Below the pieces are notes generated by a model, which saw only the letters and a program-made list of their open reading frames with translations, did not search any database and was not told where the DNA came from. From positions 186,001-250,000 of the forward strand of contig NZ_STFX01000006.1 in assembly GCF_005222915.1 (NCBI RefSeq): 64,000 nucleotides of DNA. Direction: 5' to 3'. This DNA comes from Rhizobium sp. FKL33. GTDB taxonomy: Bacteria > Pseudomonadota > Alphaproteobacteria > Rhizobiales > Rhizobiaceae. The position numbers were made by a program, and so were the translations under genes. Positions 1 through 8,450 of this stretch are shown piece after piece (the stretch's first letter is position 1; each line of letters starts with the position of its first letter).

Positions 1-1
1 G

Positions 2-757
2 GGCTGGCTGGGGGCCGCCATTCTTTCGGGCCTTTTGTCCTGGGGCGTCGGGGCGCTAACGATCCGCCTGCGCGCCGATTATCTCGCCATCGCCACCTTC
101 GGCGTGGCGGTGACGATGCAGCTCGCCATGCTCAATCTACAGCCGGTCACCGGCGGCGCCTTCGGCATCGGCTTCATTCCCCGCCCCTTCGGCGTTTGGC
201 AGGAAAATGCCGCATTGTTCAGCTTCTCCAATCTCGGCGTCATGGCCGTCGTCGTTCTCTGCCTCTATCTCGGCCTGGAGCATCTGGCGAAAAGCCCCTG
301 GGGCCGCGTGCTCCGCGCCGTGCGCGAGGATGAAACGGCGGCGCAGGCGCTCGGCAAGCGGCCGATCCGCTTCCGCCTGCAAGCCTTTACCCTCGGCGGC
401 GCGATCATGGGGCTCGCCGGAGCCTGCCAGGCGCATTTCATCGGCTTTATCGCGCCGGACAATTACATGCCGATCCTCACCTTCCAGGTCTGGGCCATGC
501 TGATCGTCGGCGGCTCCGGCAACAACAAGGGCGCGATTGCAGGCGCCATCCTTGTCTGGGGTCTTTGGGCGCTCACCGCATCCGCCGTCTCGAGTTTCGT
601 TCCGCCCGACCAGCAAGCGCGCGCCGCCTCTCTGCAAATCGTCGCGATCGGCGTCGGGCTCTGCCTGATGCTGCTCTGGCGCCCTCGCGGCCTGTTCGGA
701 GAGGTCAGCCCGCTGAGCCGCCTCAAATCCGCCCGCGCCGTAAAAAACAAGGACTGA
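2..757 (+). CDS. livM: Branched-chain amino acid-type ABC transporter permease (LivM), 5' end outside window
   Basis: The reading frame is open to the left edge, so the N-terminus lies outside the window; about 251 codons are visible. The protein is a multi-helix inner-membrane permease. It carries the LivM hallmark AVREDETAAQALGKRP-type cytoplasmic loop (the coupling segment that contacts the ATPases) and ends with the typical LWRPRGLFGE tail. It would form the channel of a branched-chain amino acid-type (HAAT) importer with a LivH partner and LivF/LivG ATPases upstream of the window. It sits 4 bp before the AKR-RidA fusion gene, so the two are very probably co-transcribed. The substrate cannot be read from the permease. 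The family call is secure; only the start is unknown. Confidence 0.9.
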   Translation, partial: GWLGAAILSGLLSWGVGALTIRLRADYLAIATFGVAVTMQLAMLNLQPVTGGAFGIGFIPRPFGVWQENAALFSFSNLGVMAVVVLCLYLGLEHLAKSPWGRVLRAVREDETAAQALGKRPIRFRLQAFTLGGAIMGLAGACQAHFIGFIAPDNYMPILTFQVWAMLIVGGSGNNKGAIAGAILVWGLWALTASAVSSFVPPDQQARAASLQIVAIGVGLCLMLLWRPRGLFGEVSPLSRLKSARAVKNKD

Positions 758-761
758 CAAC

Positions 762-2222
762 ATGACCGCCCGCCCCGACCGTATCCGCCTCACCCCCGAT
801 CTCGAGGTCAGCCGCCTCGTCTGCGGTCTATGGCAGGTCGCCGACATCGAGAAGAATGGCGAGACCATCGATCCGGAAACCGGCGCCGACGCGCTGGCCG
901 CCTATGCGAAAGCGGGCTTCGACACATTCGACATGGCCGATCATTACGGCTCTGCCGAAATCATCACCGGCCGGCTGCTGGCCCGCTTCGAGGGCGCCGA
1001 CAGACCGCGCGCCTTCACCAAATGGTGCCCGGAGCCAGGCCCGATGAGCCGTGACATCGTGCGGCGCGGCGTCGAAGAGCGGCTGCAGCGGCTGAACGTC
1101 TCCAAGATCGACCTTCTGCAATTTCACTGGTGGACATTCGAGCATCCGGCCTGGCTCGACGCCCTGCATGAAATGCAGGCGATGAAGGACGAGGGTCTCA
1201 TCGGCGCGCTCGGTCTCACCAATGTCGACGCGGCGCATCTGGCGCTGGCCTTGGCTGATGGCATCGAGATCGTCAGCAATCAGGTGTCGTTCTCGCTCAT
1301 CGATCGGCGCGCGGCAGGCGATCTCTCCCGCGTCTGCGCCCGATCCGGCGTCAAGCTTCTCGCCTATGGCACGCTCTGCGGCGGTTTCCTGTCGGAAAAA
1401 TGGCTTGGCCAGCCCGAGCCGGCGGAGATCGCAGACTGGAGCCGGTCGAAATACAAGCGTTTCATCGACGCCGCCGGCGGCTGGGAGCCCTATCAGGCCA
1501 TCCTCCGCGCCGCCTCAAACATCGCCCGCAAGCACAACGTCTCGCTTTCCAATGTCGCGAGCCGCTGGGTCCTAGAGCATCAGGCCGTCGCGGCCACCAT
1601 CATCGGCGCGCGTCTCGGCGAGAGCGAGCATCGCGACGACAATCTGAATGTCTTCCGCTTCGCGCTCGACGCTGACGACCATGCCGCGCTGGATGCGGCT
1701 TTCGGTGAGACCACGCCCATTCCCGGCGATTGCGGCGACGAATATCGCAAGCCGCCATTCCTCACGGCGTCCGGCGACCTCAGCCATCATCTGGATGCAA
1801 TCCCTTCGGTCTATCAGGCCGTTCCCGTGCCGGGACGTCCTGATCGTCTCAGGGTATCCTCGGGCAGCGTCTGGGAGCCGATCGCCGGCTATAGCCGCGC
1901 GGTCCGCGTCGGCGACCGCATCCTTGTCTCCGGCACCACCGCAACCCATGGCGCGAACCGCTGCGTCGCCCCGGGAGACCCCGGCGCGCAGGCGACCTAT
2001 ATCCTCGACAAGATCGCCGCCTCGCTCGCGCCGCTCGGCGGCAAGATGGAAGACGTGGTCCGCACCCGCATCTATCTCAAGGACGCCAACCAGTGGGAGC
2101 CGGTCTCCCGCGCCCATGGCCGCGTCTTCGGCGAGGTCCTGCCGGCCAACACGCTGATCGAGGCCGGCAATCTGATCGGCGACTATGAGGTCGAGATCGA
2201 GGCGGAAGCTGTGGTCGGCTAG
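762..2222 (+). CDS. Aldo/keto reductase fused to a RidA (YjgF) domain
   Basis: A 486-residue two-domain protein. Residues 1 to about 325 form an aldo/keto reductase TIM barrel with the catalytic tetrad apparently intact (Asp57, Tyr62, Lys87, His122 by motif alignment), so NAD(P)H-dependent carbonyl reduction or the reverse is expected. Residues about 365-486 form a RidA/YjgF/UK114 domain. The canonical RidA signature PARS, whose Arg is needed for 2-aminoacrylate deamination, reads PANT here, so the domain is probably not a standard imine deaminase and is closer to the Rid4-7 type subfamilies. The gene starts 4 bp after the livM stop and presumably acts on the imported compound. The AKR call is strong and the RidA call good; the substrate is unknown. 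Confidence 0.88.
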   Translation: MTARPDRIRLTPDLEVSRLVCGLWQVADIEKNGETIDPETGADALAAYAKAGFDTFDMADHYGSAEIITGRLLARFEGADRPRAFTKWCPEPGPMSRDIVRRGVEERLQRLNVSKIDLLQFHWWTFEHPAWLDALHEMQAMKDEGLIGALGLTNVDAAHLALALADGIEIVSNQVSFSLIDRRAAGDLSRVCARSGVKLLAYGTLCGGFLSEKWLGQPEPAEIADWSRSKYKRFIDAAGGWEPYQAILRAASNIARKHNVSLSNVASRWVLEHQAVAATIIGARLGESEHRDDNLNVFRFALDADDHAALDAAFGETTPIPGDCGDEYRKPPFLTASGDLSHHLDAIPSVYQAVPVPGRPDRLRVSSGSVWEPIAGYSRAVRVGDRILVSGTTATHGANRCVAPGDPGAQATYILDKIAASLAPLGGKMEDVVRTRIYLKDANQWEPVSRAHGRVFGEVLPANTLIEAGNLIGDYEVEIEAEAVVG

Positions 2223-2233
2223 GGCCGAACACA

Positions 2234-2268
2234 GCTTCCGGGCTCGGGCGTTTCGTACGGCCGGAAGC
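2234..2268. terminator. Inverted repeat between convergent genes
   Basis: A perfect 8-bp inverted repeat (GCTTCCGG / CCGGAAGC, 19-nt loop) lies between the stop codons of the AKR-RidA gene and the convergent hypothetical gene. No clear T-run follows on either strand, so termination is inferred from position only. Confidence 0.4.
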
Positions 2269-2269
2269 G

Positions 2270-2641
2270 TTACGCCTCCACCGGCTCGCGCACTTCGTCC
2301 AGAAGGAAGTGGACGGTGACATAGTTCGTCGTGACGCTACGACCGCTCTCGCTCACATGCTCTTCCGTTCCCCCATCGGTGGGATGCCAGCGGTGATAAT
2401 GTGGGTTGGTGGTGATGAGGGTGATCGCCTTCCCCAGTCGTTCGCCGCCGAGGCGATAGCGCGCCTCCGCCAGCGGCCAGATCCGCTCGAAATCCTGTTG
2501 TGAGATCCGCACGCGCAGCGCCTTGCGCACACCATGCCCATCTCTCTCCGATCCCGCTCCGCCGCTTCCGGACGCTTCCAGCGTCACCTCTTCGGCGCCG
2601 TTCAGAATGAAGTCGAGGTCGTCAGGCCACATCCGTCTCAT
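2270..2641 (-). CDS. Uncharacterised small protein
   Basis: 123 residues from the ATG at 2641, chosen because GGAGGAG lies at the right distance upstream; a longer in-frame version from 2695 lacks this support. The protein begins MRRMWPDDLDF and has a charged, hydrophilic middle and no signal peptide or membrane segment. It has a Trp/His-rich stretch NPHYHRWHPTDGG and an acidic C-terminus. I do not recognise the family. It converges on the AKR-RidA gene and lies 3' of the polyamine-type transporter operon, separated from it by a stem-loop, so it is probably transcribed on its own. Confidence 0.6.
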   Translation of the reverse strand: MRRMWPDDLDFILNGAEEVTLEASGSGGAGSERDGHGVRKALRVRISQQDFERIWPLAEARYRLGGERLGKAITLITTNPHYHRWHPTDGGTEEHVSESGRSVTTNYVTVHFLLDEVREPVEA

Positions 2642-2750
2642 GAAGTCGCTCCTCCCAGCTTTCCCATGTAGATAGCAAGGACAGTCTACGCCCAATGGCT
2701 AGCGACGCAAGGAGGTGGTTGATGCGATATGCGGCTTACATCCGGATGAA

Positions 2751-2813
2751 CCAGAAATTTATTCTGGGAGCGGCATCTGCGCCTTCAGTACCTGAAAGCA
2801 TGCGCAGATGCCG
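2751..2813 (-). terminator. Tandem stem-loops at the 3' end of the polyamine-type ABC operon
   Basis: A perfect 12-bp inverted repeat (2771-2782 with 2802-2813) spans the stop codon of the ATPase gene, so one arm is coding. A second perfect 6-bp repeat (CCAGAA / TTCTGG, 2751-2767) follows directly. Together they suggest a transcription end or RNA-stabilising structure; there is no long U-tract. Confidence 0.55.
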
Positions 2814-3861
2814 GATTAAACCGGAGATGAACGCTGGCGCCATGGCCGAGACCTTCAAGCATCGGATGGCCGAACGGCAAGCGCACCGAAATCGGCTCGC
2901 CCGCACCAATATCGACGAGAAAATGGGTGTTGTTGCCGAGGAAAGTCAAATCGCGCACCTGCCCCGACAGCGCCCCCTCGCTTGTCCCCTGCCCCAGTTC
3001 GATGCGTTCAGGCCGCAGCAATAGCGATGCTTTTTGACCGGTTCCCTGGCTGTGCAGCGGCACGCCCGACACCGTCACGCCGCCCGGCAGAGCGAGAGTG
3101 CTCGTGCCGCCATCGACCGCCACGATGTCGGCTTCGACGAAATTGGAATCGCCGACGAAGCCCGCAACAAAGCGGGTGGCGGGATCGGCATAGAGTTCCT
3201 GGCCCGTGCCGATCTGGTCGATCTTGCCATGGCTGAACACGGCGATACGGTCGGACAGGCGCAATGCCTCTTCCTGGTCATGGGTGACATAGAGAATGGT
3301 GACGCCGGTTTCCTGATGGATGCGGCGGATTTCGAACTGGATTTCCTCGCGCAGCTTCTTGTCGAGCGCCGACAGCGGCTCGTCCATCAGCAGCACCGGC
3401 GGCTCATAGACCAGAGCCCGGGCGAGCGCGACGCGCTGCTGCTGGCCGCCCGACATCAGCGCCGGCTTGCGGTCTTCGAAGCCTTCGAGTCGCACGAGAC
3501 GCAGCGCCGCCTTCACCCGGCGCTCGACATCGGCCTTCGGCAGCCGGCGGATGCGCAAGGGAAAAGCGACATTCTCGCCCACCGTCAGATGCGGAAACAG
3601 CGTGTAGCGCTGGAAGACCATGCCGATATTGCGTTTGTGCGACGGCGTGTCGAGCAGCGTCTTGCCGTTGAGCAGGATGTCGCCCTGGGTCGGATCCTGA
3701 AAACCGGCGAGGATGTAGAGCGTCGTGGACTTCCCCGAACCCGAGGGACCGAGAAAGGTCATGAACTCGCCTTGCCGCACATCGAGCGTCACGTCTTTCA
3801 CGGCGGTGACGGGACCGTAATCCTTGCGGATGCCGCGGATTTCGAGAAAGGGTGAAGTCAT
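2785..3861 (-). CDS. Spermidine/putrescine-type ABC transporter ATP-binding protein (PotA-like)
   Basis: 358 residues, the usual length for the PotA/FbpC class. Walker [10 protein letters not shown] is at 38-46, the signature MSGGQ at 136-140 and Walker B LLMDEP at 157-162. The C-terminal ~80 residues form a TOBE regulatory domain. It would power the importer formed with the two permeases and binding protein encoded next to it. The start overlaps the end of the upstream permease gene by 4 bp (ATGA type), indicating translational coupling. It is the last gene of a minus-strand operon that also encodes a flavin monooxygenase set, so the cargo may be that pathway's substrate rather than a polyamine. 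The ATPase role is certain; the substrate is not. Confidence 0.92.
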   Translation of the reverse strand: MTSPFLEIRGIRKDYGPVTAVKDVTLDVRQGEFMTFLGPSGSGKSTTLYILAGFQDPTQGDILLNGKTLLDTPSHKRNIGMVFQRYTLFPHLTVGENVAFPLRIRRLPKADVERRVKAALRLVRLEGFEDRKPALMSGGQQQRVALARALVYEPPVLLMDEPLSALDKKLREEIQFEIRRIHQETGVTILYVTHDQEEALRLSDRIAVFSHGKIDQIGTGQELYADPATRFVAGFVGDSNFVEADIVAVDGGTSTLALPGGVTVSGVPLHSQGTGQKASLLLRPERIELGQGTSEGALSGQVRDLTFLGNNTHFLVDIGAGEPISVRLPFGHPMLEGLGHGASVHLRFNPASAHAFRY

Positions 3862-4658
3862 GATTTCCGTCCCTTGCGGACCACAGCCGCGATGATCATC
3901 AAAAGCATGGTGAACAGGATGAGGAGTGTGGAAGCCGCCGCGATCACCGGTGTCAGATCCTGCCTGAGCGTCGACCAGATCTTCACCGGCAGCGTCTGCA
4001 GCGTCGGGCTCGCCATGAAGATCGCCAGCACCACCTCATCCCAGGAGGCGAGGAAGGAGAACACCGCCGCGCCGAACAGGCCATGGCTGATGGCAGGCAC
4101 GGTGACACGGAGCCGCGCTTCCCAGGGCGAGGCGCCACAGAGAATAGCGGCGTCCTCGATCGATTTGTCGAAACCCTCGAGCGCATTGCCAATGGAGATG
4201 ATCGAAAAGGGCAGCGCGATCAAAAGATGGGCGATGATGAAGCCGAGCGTCGTGCCGGCGAGCCCGATCTTAAGGAAGAAGGCGTAGAGCGCAACCGCCA
4301 GCACCACAACCGGCAGGATCATCGGCGTGAGAAACAGCGCCCGGAGCGTCTCCTTGCCAAGGAAATGGCCGCGATTGAGGCCGAGCGCGGCCAGAAACCC
4401 GATGACCACCGAAAGCACGGTCACGATCAAGGCGATCTTGAGGCTGGTGAAAGCGGAAGAGAGCCAGCGCGGATCGGCGAAGAGTTCGGCGTACCAGCGT
4501 GTGGTCCAGGATGGCGGCGGAAAGATCAGCCATTGCGACGAGCCGAAGGACAGCGCGGCGATGAACACGATCGGCAGGATGAGAAACAGACACACAAGCG
4601 TGGTGACGCCGATGAGCAGCCATTTCCATGCGCCGAGTTTTTCGAAATCCAGAAGCAT
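3858..4658 (-). CDS. ABC transporter permease (PotC-like)
   Basis: 266 residues with about six membrane helices. The first follows a short cytoplasmic N-terminus, and the BPD-transport EAA-loop region GFDKSIEDAAILCGASPWEA contacts the ATPase. It belongs to the PotC half of spermidine/putrescine-type importers. It overlaps the downstream ATPase gene by 4 bp and lies 10 bp after the PotB-like permease gene, so the order binding protein, PotB, PotC, PotA is that of a standard operon. Confidence 0.9.
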   Translation of the reverse strand: MLLDFEKLGAWKWLLIGVTTLVCLFLILPIVFIAALSFGSSQWLIFPPPSWTTRWYAELFADPRWLSSAFTSLKIALIVTVLSVVIGFLAALGLNRGHFLGKETLRALFLTPMILPVVVLAVALYAFFLKIGLAGTTLGFIIAHLLIALPFSIISIGNALEGFDKSIEDAAILCGASPWEARLRVTVPAISHGLFGAAVFSFLASWDEVVLAIFMASPTLQTLPVKIWSTLRQDLTPVIAAASTLLILFTMLLMIIAAVVRKGRKS

Positions 4659-4668
4659 CGCGTCCCCC

Positions 4669-5526
4669 TCAGTTCATCCGGCCTGCGCCGAAAAAGCGCA
4701 GTTGCACGCCATAGAGGATCAGCGTCACGACCAGCAGCACGAAGGCCGCCGCGCCGCCCATGCCCCAATTGACGAGCGACTGGACGAACTGCGCCACCAT
4801 TTCGGCCAGCATCATATTGGCCGTTCCCCCGAGGAGAGCCGGCGTGACATAGTAGCCAAGCGCCATGACGAAGACCATCAGCCCACCGGCCGCGATGCCT
4901 GGCAGTGACAAGGGCAGCAGGATGCGGGTGAAACATTGCCAGCTATTGGCGCCGCACAGTGCGCCGGCCCTAAGTATGGCGGGGTCAATGGACCTGATGA
5001 CGCCGACCAGCGGCAGGATCACGAACGGCAGCATGATGTATGTCATGCCGATGGTCACGCCGACGAGATTGTTGACCAGCGCCAAGGGCTGGTCGATCAG
5101 GCCGAGCGCCTTCAGCGTCTTGTTGATCACGCCGGTGCGCTGCAACAGCACCATCCAGGCATAGGTGCGGGCGAGCAGATTGGTCCACATCGACAGGATG
5201 ATGATGGCGAAGACCAGCCGCGACCAGCGCTCCGGCATGACGGCGAGCGCCCAGGCGACGGGATAGCCGATCACCACGGACAGAAGCGTCACCACGCCTG
5301 CGACGAGAAAGGTGTTGGCGAAAATGCGCACATAGGTGCCGGAACCGATCAGTTCGGCGTAATTCTGCAGGCCGACTTGCGGCTCGGTGAGGCTGCGCAA
5401 CATCAGGCCGGTAACGGGGGTCAAAAAGAAGAGAACAATGAGAATGAGCGCCGGCGCGACATAGGCGAGAGCGTTTCCGCGCCGCGCCGGTCCCCGTCTC
5501 AGCGCAACTGTCGCGCTCGTGGTCAT
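4669..5526 (-). CDS. ABC transporter permease (PotB-like)
   Basis: 285 residues with an N-terminal helix after a basic leader (RRGPARRG) and about six helices overall. The EAA-type loop is seen around IDPAILRAGALCGANSW. It pairs with the PotC-like protein to form the channel of a polyamine-type importer. It is separated from the upstream binding-protein gene by 66 bp holding a strong stem-loop, and from PotC by 10 bp. Confidence 0.9.
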   Translation of the reverse strand: MTTSATVALRRGPARRGNALAYVAPALILIVLFFLTPVTGLMLRSLTEPQVGLQNYAELIGSGTYVRIFANTFLVAGVVTLLSVVIGYPVAWALAVMPERWSRLVFAIIILSMWTNLLARTYAWMVLLQRTGVINKTLKALGLIDQPLALVNNLVGVTIGMTYIMLPFVILPLVGVIRSIDPAILRAGALCGANSWQCFTRILLPLSLPGIAAGGLMVFVMALGYYVTPALLGGTANMMLAEMVAQFVQSLVNWGMGGAAAFVLLVVTLILYGVQLRFFGAGRMN

Positions 5527-5550
5527 GGCAATGGTTCCAGTGGAGAAAGA

Positions 5551-5577
5551 GCCGGCCGCACGCGGAGAGCGGCCGGC
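5551..5577 (-). promoter_or_regulatory. Stem-loop between binding-protein and permease genes
   Basis: A perfect 9-bp GC stem (GCCGGCCGC / GCGGCCGGC, 9-nt loop) follows the binding-protein stop by about 15 bp. Such hairpins commonly protect the 3' end of the binding-protein message or cause partial termination, giving excess binding protein. That role is inferred from position and stem strength. Confidence 0.65.
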
Positions 5578-5592
5578 GATGCGATCCGGGGC

Positions 5593-6603
5593 TTACTTCG
5601 CCTGCCAGTCGTACCAGCGCTTGCCGATCTCATCACGGTGTTCGGCCCAGTAATCCATGTCGGCATTGACCTGGCTGTCGGCCTGCATGTCGGGCAGCGT
5701 CTTGCGGATCGCTTCTTCCATCAGCAGGTTGGAGTCGAGATTGGTCGGCGCGTAGCCGGTCGCCATGGCGAACTGCGCCTGCTGCATGTCGGCGGTCGCG
5801 TGCGCGATGAACTTCATCGCGGCGTCCTTGTTCTTGGCGCCCTTGGGCACGACCAGCGAGTCGGCGGCAGTGATGTTCTGCGCCCAGGAGGTCTCAACCG
5901 TCACGCCGGTGGCGGCGAGCGCGGTGAGGCGACCGTTCCAGAACGAGCCGAACGGCGCTTCGCCGGAGGCGAGCAACTGCTGGGAAGCCGCGCCGCCGTC
6001 CCACCACACTATGTCGGCCTTGATCGTGTCGAGCTTCTTGAAGGCGCGATCGAGATCGAGCGGATAGAGCTTTTCGGCCGGCACGCCATCGGCGAGCAGC
6101 GCGGCTTCGATCACGCCCGGCGCCGACCATTTGTAGAAGGCGCGCTTGCCGGGGAATTTCGCGGTGTCGAAGAGATCGGCCCAGGTCTTCGGGCAATTGC
6201 CGGCGATGTCCTTGTTGCAGCCGATCACGAAGGAATAATAGAAGCTGCCCACCGAATAGTCGGTGACGAAACGCGGATCGAGCTTGGACTTGTCGATCAC
6301 CGAGAAGTCGAGCTTTTCGAGAAGGCCGGCCTTGCCGGCCTGAACGGGGTAGTCGCCTTCGACATCGACCACGTCCCAGGTCACATTGCCTGCTTCGACC
6401 ATCGCTTTGATCTTGCCGTAGTCGGTCGGACCGTCCTGGATGACATTGATCTTGGTGTTGGCGGTAAAGCTGTCGGCCCAGTTGGCCTTCTGCGCGTCCT
6501 GCGTGGTGCCGCCCCAGCTTGCGAACACCATGTCCTCTGCTTGCGCTGCGCCGGTGAAGCCGACCACAGTCATGAGAGCGGCGATTGCGAATGATTTTTT
6601 CAT
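5593..6603 (-). CDS. ABC transporter periplasmic substrate-binding protein (PotD-like)
   Basis: 336 residues from MKKSFAIAALMTVV, chosen over an ATG ten codons upstream because it gives a clean Sec signal peptide ending near AAQA-ED. The mature protein begins with the MVFASWGGTTQDAQ motif typical of the PotD/family 1 polyamine-type binding proteins, and contains DVVDVEGDYPVQAGKAGLL, part of the ligand cleft region. It is the first transporter gene in its half of the operon and lies 30 bp after the NIPSNAP gene. The ligand could be a polyamine, an opine-like compound or an N-heterocycle; the sequence alone does not decide. Confidence 0.9.
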   Translation of the reverse strand: MKKSFAIAALMTVVGFTGAAQAEDMVFASWGGTTQDAQKANWADSFTANTKINVIQDGPTDYGKIKAMVEAGNVTWDVVDVEGDYPVQAGKAGLLEKLDFSVIDKSKLDPRFVTDYSVGSFYYSFVIGCNKDIAGNCPKTWADLFDTAKFPGKRAFYKWSAPGVIEAALLADGVPAEKLYPLDLDRAFKKLDTIKADIVWWDGGAASQQLLASGEAPFGSFWNGRLTALAATGVTVETSWAQNITAADSLVVPKGAKNKDAAMKFIAHATADMQQAQFAMATGYAPTNLDSNLLMEEAIRKTLPDMQADSQVNADMDYWAEHRDEIGKRWYDWQAK

Positions 6604-6633
6604 GTTCCCGTTCCTTGTTTTGATTTTTGGCAT

Positions 6634-6972
6634 TCACGTGGTTTGGATAGGCGCACTCCCGCCGAGCGGCGAAAACGCCGCCGGCTTCATGATCTTGTTT
6701 TCCGCAACCTCGATCAGGTCGCGGATCTTTGGGAGGAAAGCGCGCCAGGCCGGATCCGCCATCAGGCGGGCGCGGCGCGCGTCACGGTCATCGAGGCTGT
6801 CGAAAGCCCAGATATGAACGATCTCGTTGATGGGGCCGATTTCCGAGAAGAAGTAGCCGAGCAGTTGGCCCAGATGTTTCTTCTGGATGGCGATGCCCTC
6901 TTCGCCCACGACTTTGAGATAGTCGGGGATCGCGCCATTCTTCAGCCTGTAGGTGCGGATCTCGTAATACAT
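6634..6972 (-). CDS. NIPSNAP family protein
   Basis: 112 residues opening MYYEIRTYRLKNG, the typical start of the NIPSNAP family, a small ferredoxin-like dimeric alpha/beta barrel fold. Family members sit in catabolic operons and their chemistry is mostly undefined. It starts 4 bp after the aldehyde dehydrogenase stop and 30 bp before the binding-protein gene, so it belongs to the flavin-monooxygenase operon. It may act as a small accessory enzyme or sequester a reactive intermediate. The family call is good; function is unknown. Confidence 0.8.
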   Translation of the reverse strand: MYYEIRTYRLKNGAIPDYLKVVGEEGIAIQKKHLGQLLGYFFSEIGPINEIVHIWAFDSLDDRDARRARLMADPAWRAFLPKIRDLIEVAENKIMKPAAFSPLGGSAPIQTT

Positions 6973-6976
6973 GGCG

Positions 6977-8440
6977 TCACCGCATCACGAAGGGATCGGG
7001 GATCGGATCGTCGGAGGTGCGAACCCAGACCGTCTTGGTGCGGGTGTAGTCGAGCGCTGCGGCGAGCCCGCCCTCGCGGCCTTGGCCGGACTGGCCGAAG
7101 CCGCCGAAGGGCGCGATCGGCGACACCGCGCGATAGGTGTTGACCCAGACCACGCCGGCGCGGATGCGCTTGATCATCCGGTGCGCGCGGGTGAGGTTCT
7201 GCGTGAAGACGCCTGAGGCCAGACCAAACGGCGTGTCGTTGGCGAGCCTGACGGCCTCCTCTTCCGTTTGGAAGGACAGGACGGATAACACAGGGCCGAA
7301 CAGTTCCGTCTCGACCGACGGCGAGGTCACACCGTCGCAATCGATGACGGTCGGCGCGTAATAAAGGCCCTTGTCGCCGAGCTTGCGGCCGCCCGTGACC
7401 AACCGCGCGCCGGCGGCGATGGAAGCGTCGATCGTCTTCTCGATCAGCGCGCGCTGACGCTCGGTGCAGAGCGGGCCAACTTCCGTGGCCATATCCAGCG
7501 GTTCGCCGATGCGGATTGCCTCGGCGCGGGATTTGAGGATGGCCAGGAACCGGTCCTTGACGGAGGCTTCGATGATCAACCGCGAGCCGGCCACGCAGGA
7601 CTGGCCGGTGGCGGCGAAGATGCCGGCGATCTGGGCGTTGGCGGCGCTTTCGAGATCGGCGTCTGCGAACACCACGAAGGGCGATTTGCCGCCGAGTTCG
7701 AGCGAGGTGCTGGCGAGGTTTTCGGCCGAATTCCGCACGACGGCCGCAGCGGTGCTGGGACCGCCGGTGAAGGCGATATGCGCCACTTTCGGATGCCGGG
7801 TCAGCGCGCTGCCGCAGGACGGACCGAAACCGGTGATGACATTGACGACGCCGGCCGGAAAGCCAGCCTCATGGATCAGCCGCGCAAATTCCAGAAGCGG
7901 CGCCGGGCCGTCTTCGGAGGCTTTCACCACGACCGTGCAACCGGCGGCGAGCGCCGGGCCGAGCTTGACGGCGGAGAGAAACAGCTGGCTGTTCCAGGGC
8001 ACGATGGCCGCGACCACGCCAATCGGCTCGCGCCGGAGCCAGACATCCATATCGGGCTTGTCGATCGACAGATAGGCGCCCTCGATCTTATCGGCGAGAC
8101 CGGCGTAATAGCGGTAATAGTCTGCGACATAAGCGATCTGGGAGGATGTTTCGCGTATGATCTTGCCGGTGTCGCGGGTTTCCAGCTCTGCGAGGCGGCT
8201 CGCATTGGCGGCGACGAGATCAGCAAGGCGATAGAGAAGCTTGCCGCGTTGGGTCGCCGTCATACTGGCCCAGGGGCCGGACCAGAGCGCCGCCTCGGCG
8301 GCATTGACGGCCCTGTCGACCTCGGCTTCGCGGGCCTCCGGCATATTCGCCCAGGCCTCGCCTGTCGCGGGGTCGATGCTGGCAAAGCGTCCGCCGCCAT
8401 CCTCGAATTGCCCATTGATATAGAGCTGAAAACGCTGCAT
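6977..8440 (-). CDS. Aldehyde dehydrogenase (NAD(P)-dependent)
   Basis: 487 residues, full length for the aldehyde dehydrogenase superfamily. The substrate-oxidising motif LELGGKSPFVVF carries the general-base Glu, and the catalytic Cys is in ATGQSCVAGSRL. NAD-binding and oligomerisation regions are intact to the C-terminus (TKTVWVRT). It most resembles betaine/semialdehyde-type dehydrogenases. Placed between the LLM monooxygenase and the NIPSNAP gene, it probably oxidises an aldehyde released after ring or C-N bond oxidation. The exact substrate is inferred from context only. Confidence 0.92.
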   Translation of the reverse strand: MQRFQLYINGQFEDGGGRFASIDPATGEAWANMPEAREAEVDRAVNAAEAALWSGPWASMTATQRGKLLYRLADLVAANASRLAELETRDTGKIIRETSSQIAYVADYYRYYAGLADKIEGAYLSIDKPDMDVWLRREPIGVVAAIVPWNSQLFLSAVKLGPALAAGCTVVVKASEDGPAPLLEFARLIHEAGFPAGVVNVITGFGPSCGSALTRHPKVAHIAFTGGPSTAAAVVRNSAENLASTSLELGGKSPFVVFADADLESAANAQIAGIFAATGQSCVAGSRLIIEASVKDRFLAILKSRAEAIRIGEPLDMATEVGPLCTERQRALIEKTIDASIAAGARLVTGGRKLGDKGLYYAPTVIDCDGVTSPSVETELFGPVLSVLSFQTEEEAVRLANDTPFGLASGVFTQNLTRAHRMIKRIRAGVVWVNTYRAVSPIAPFGGFGQSGQGREGGLAAALDYTRTKTVWVRTSDDPIPDPFVMR

Positions 8441-8450
8441 CGGGCTCTCC

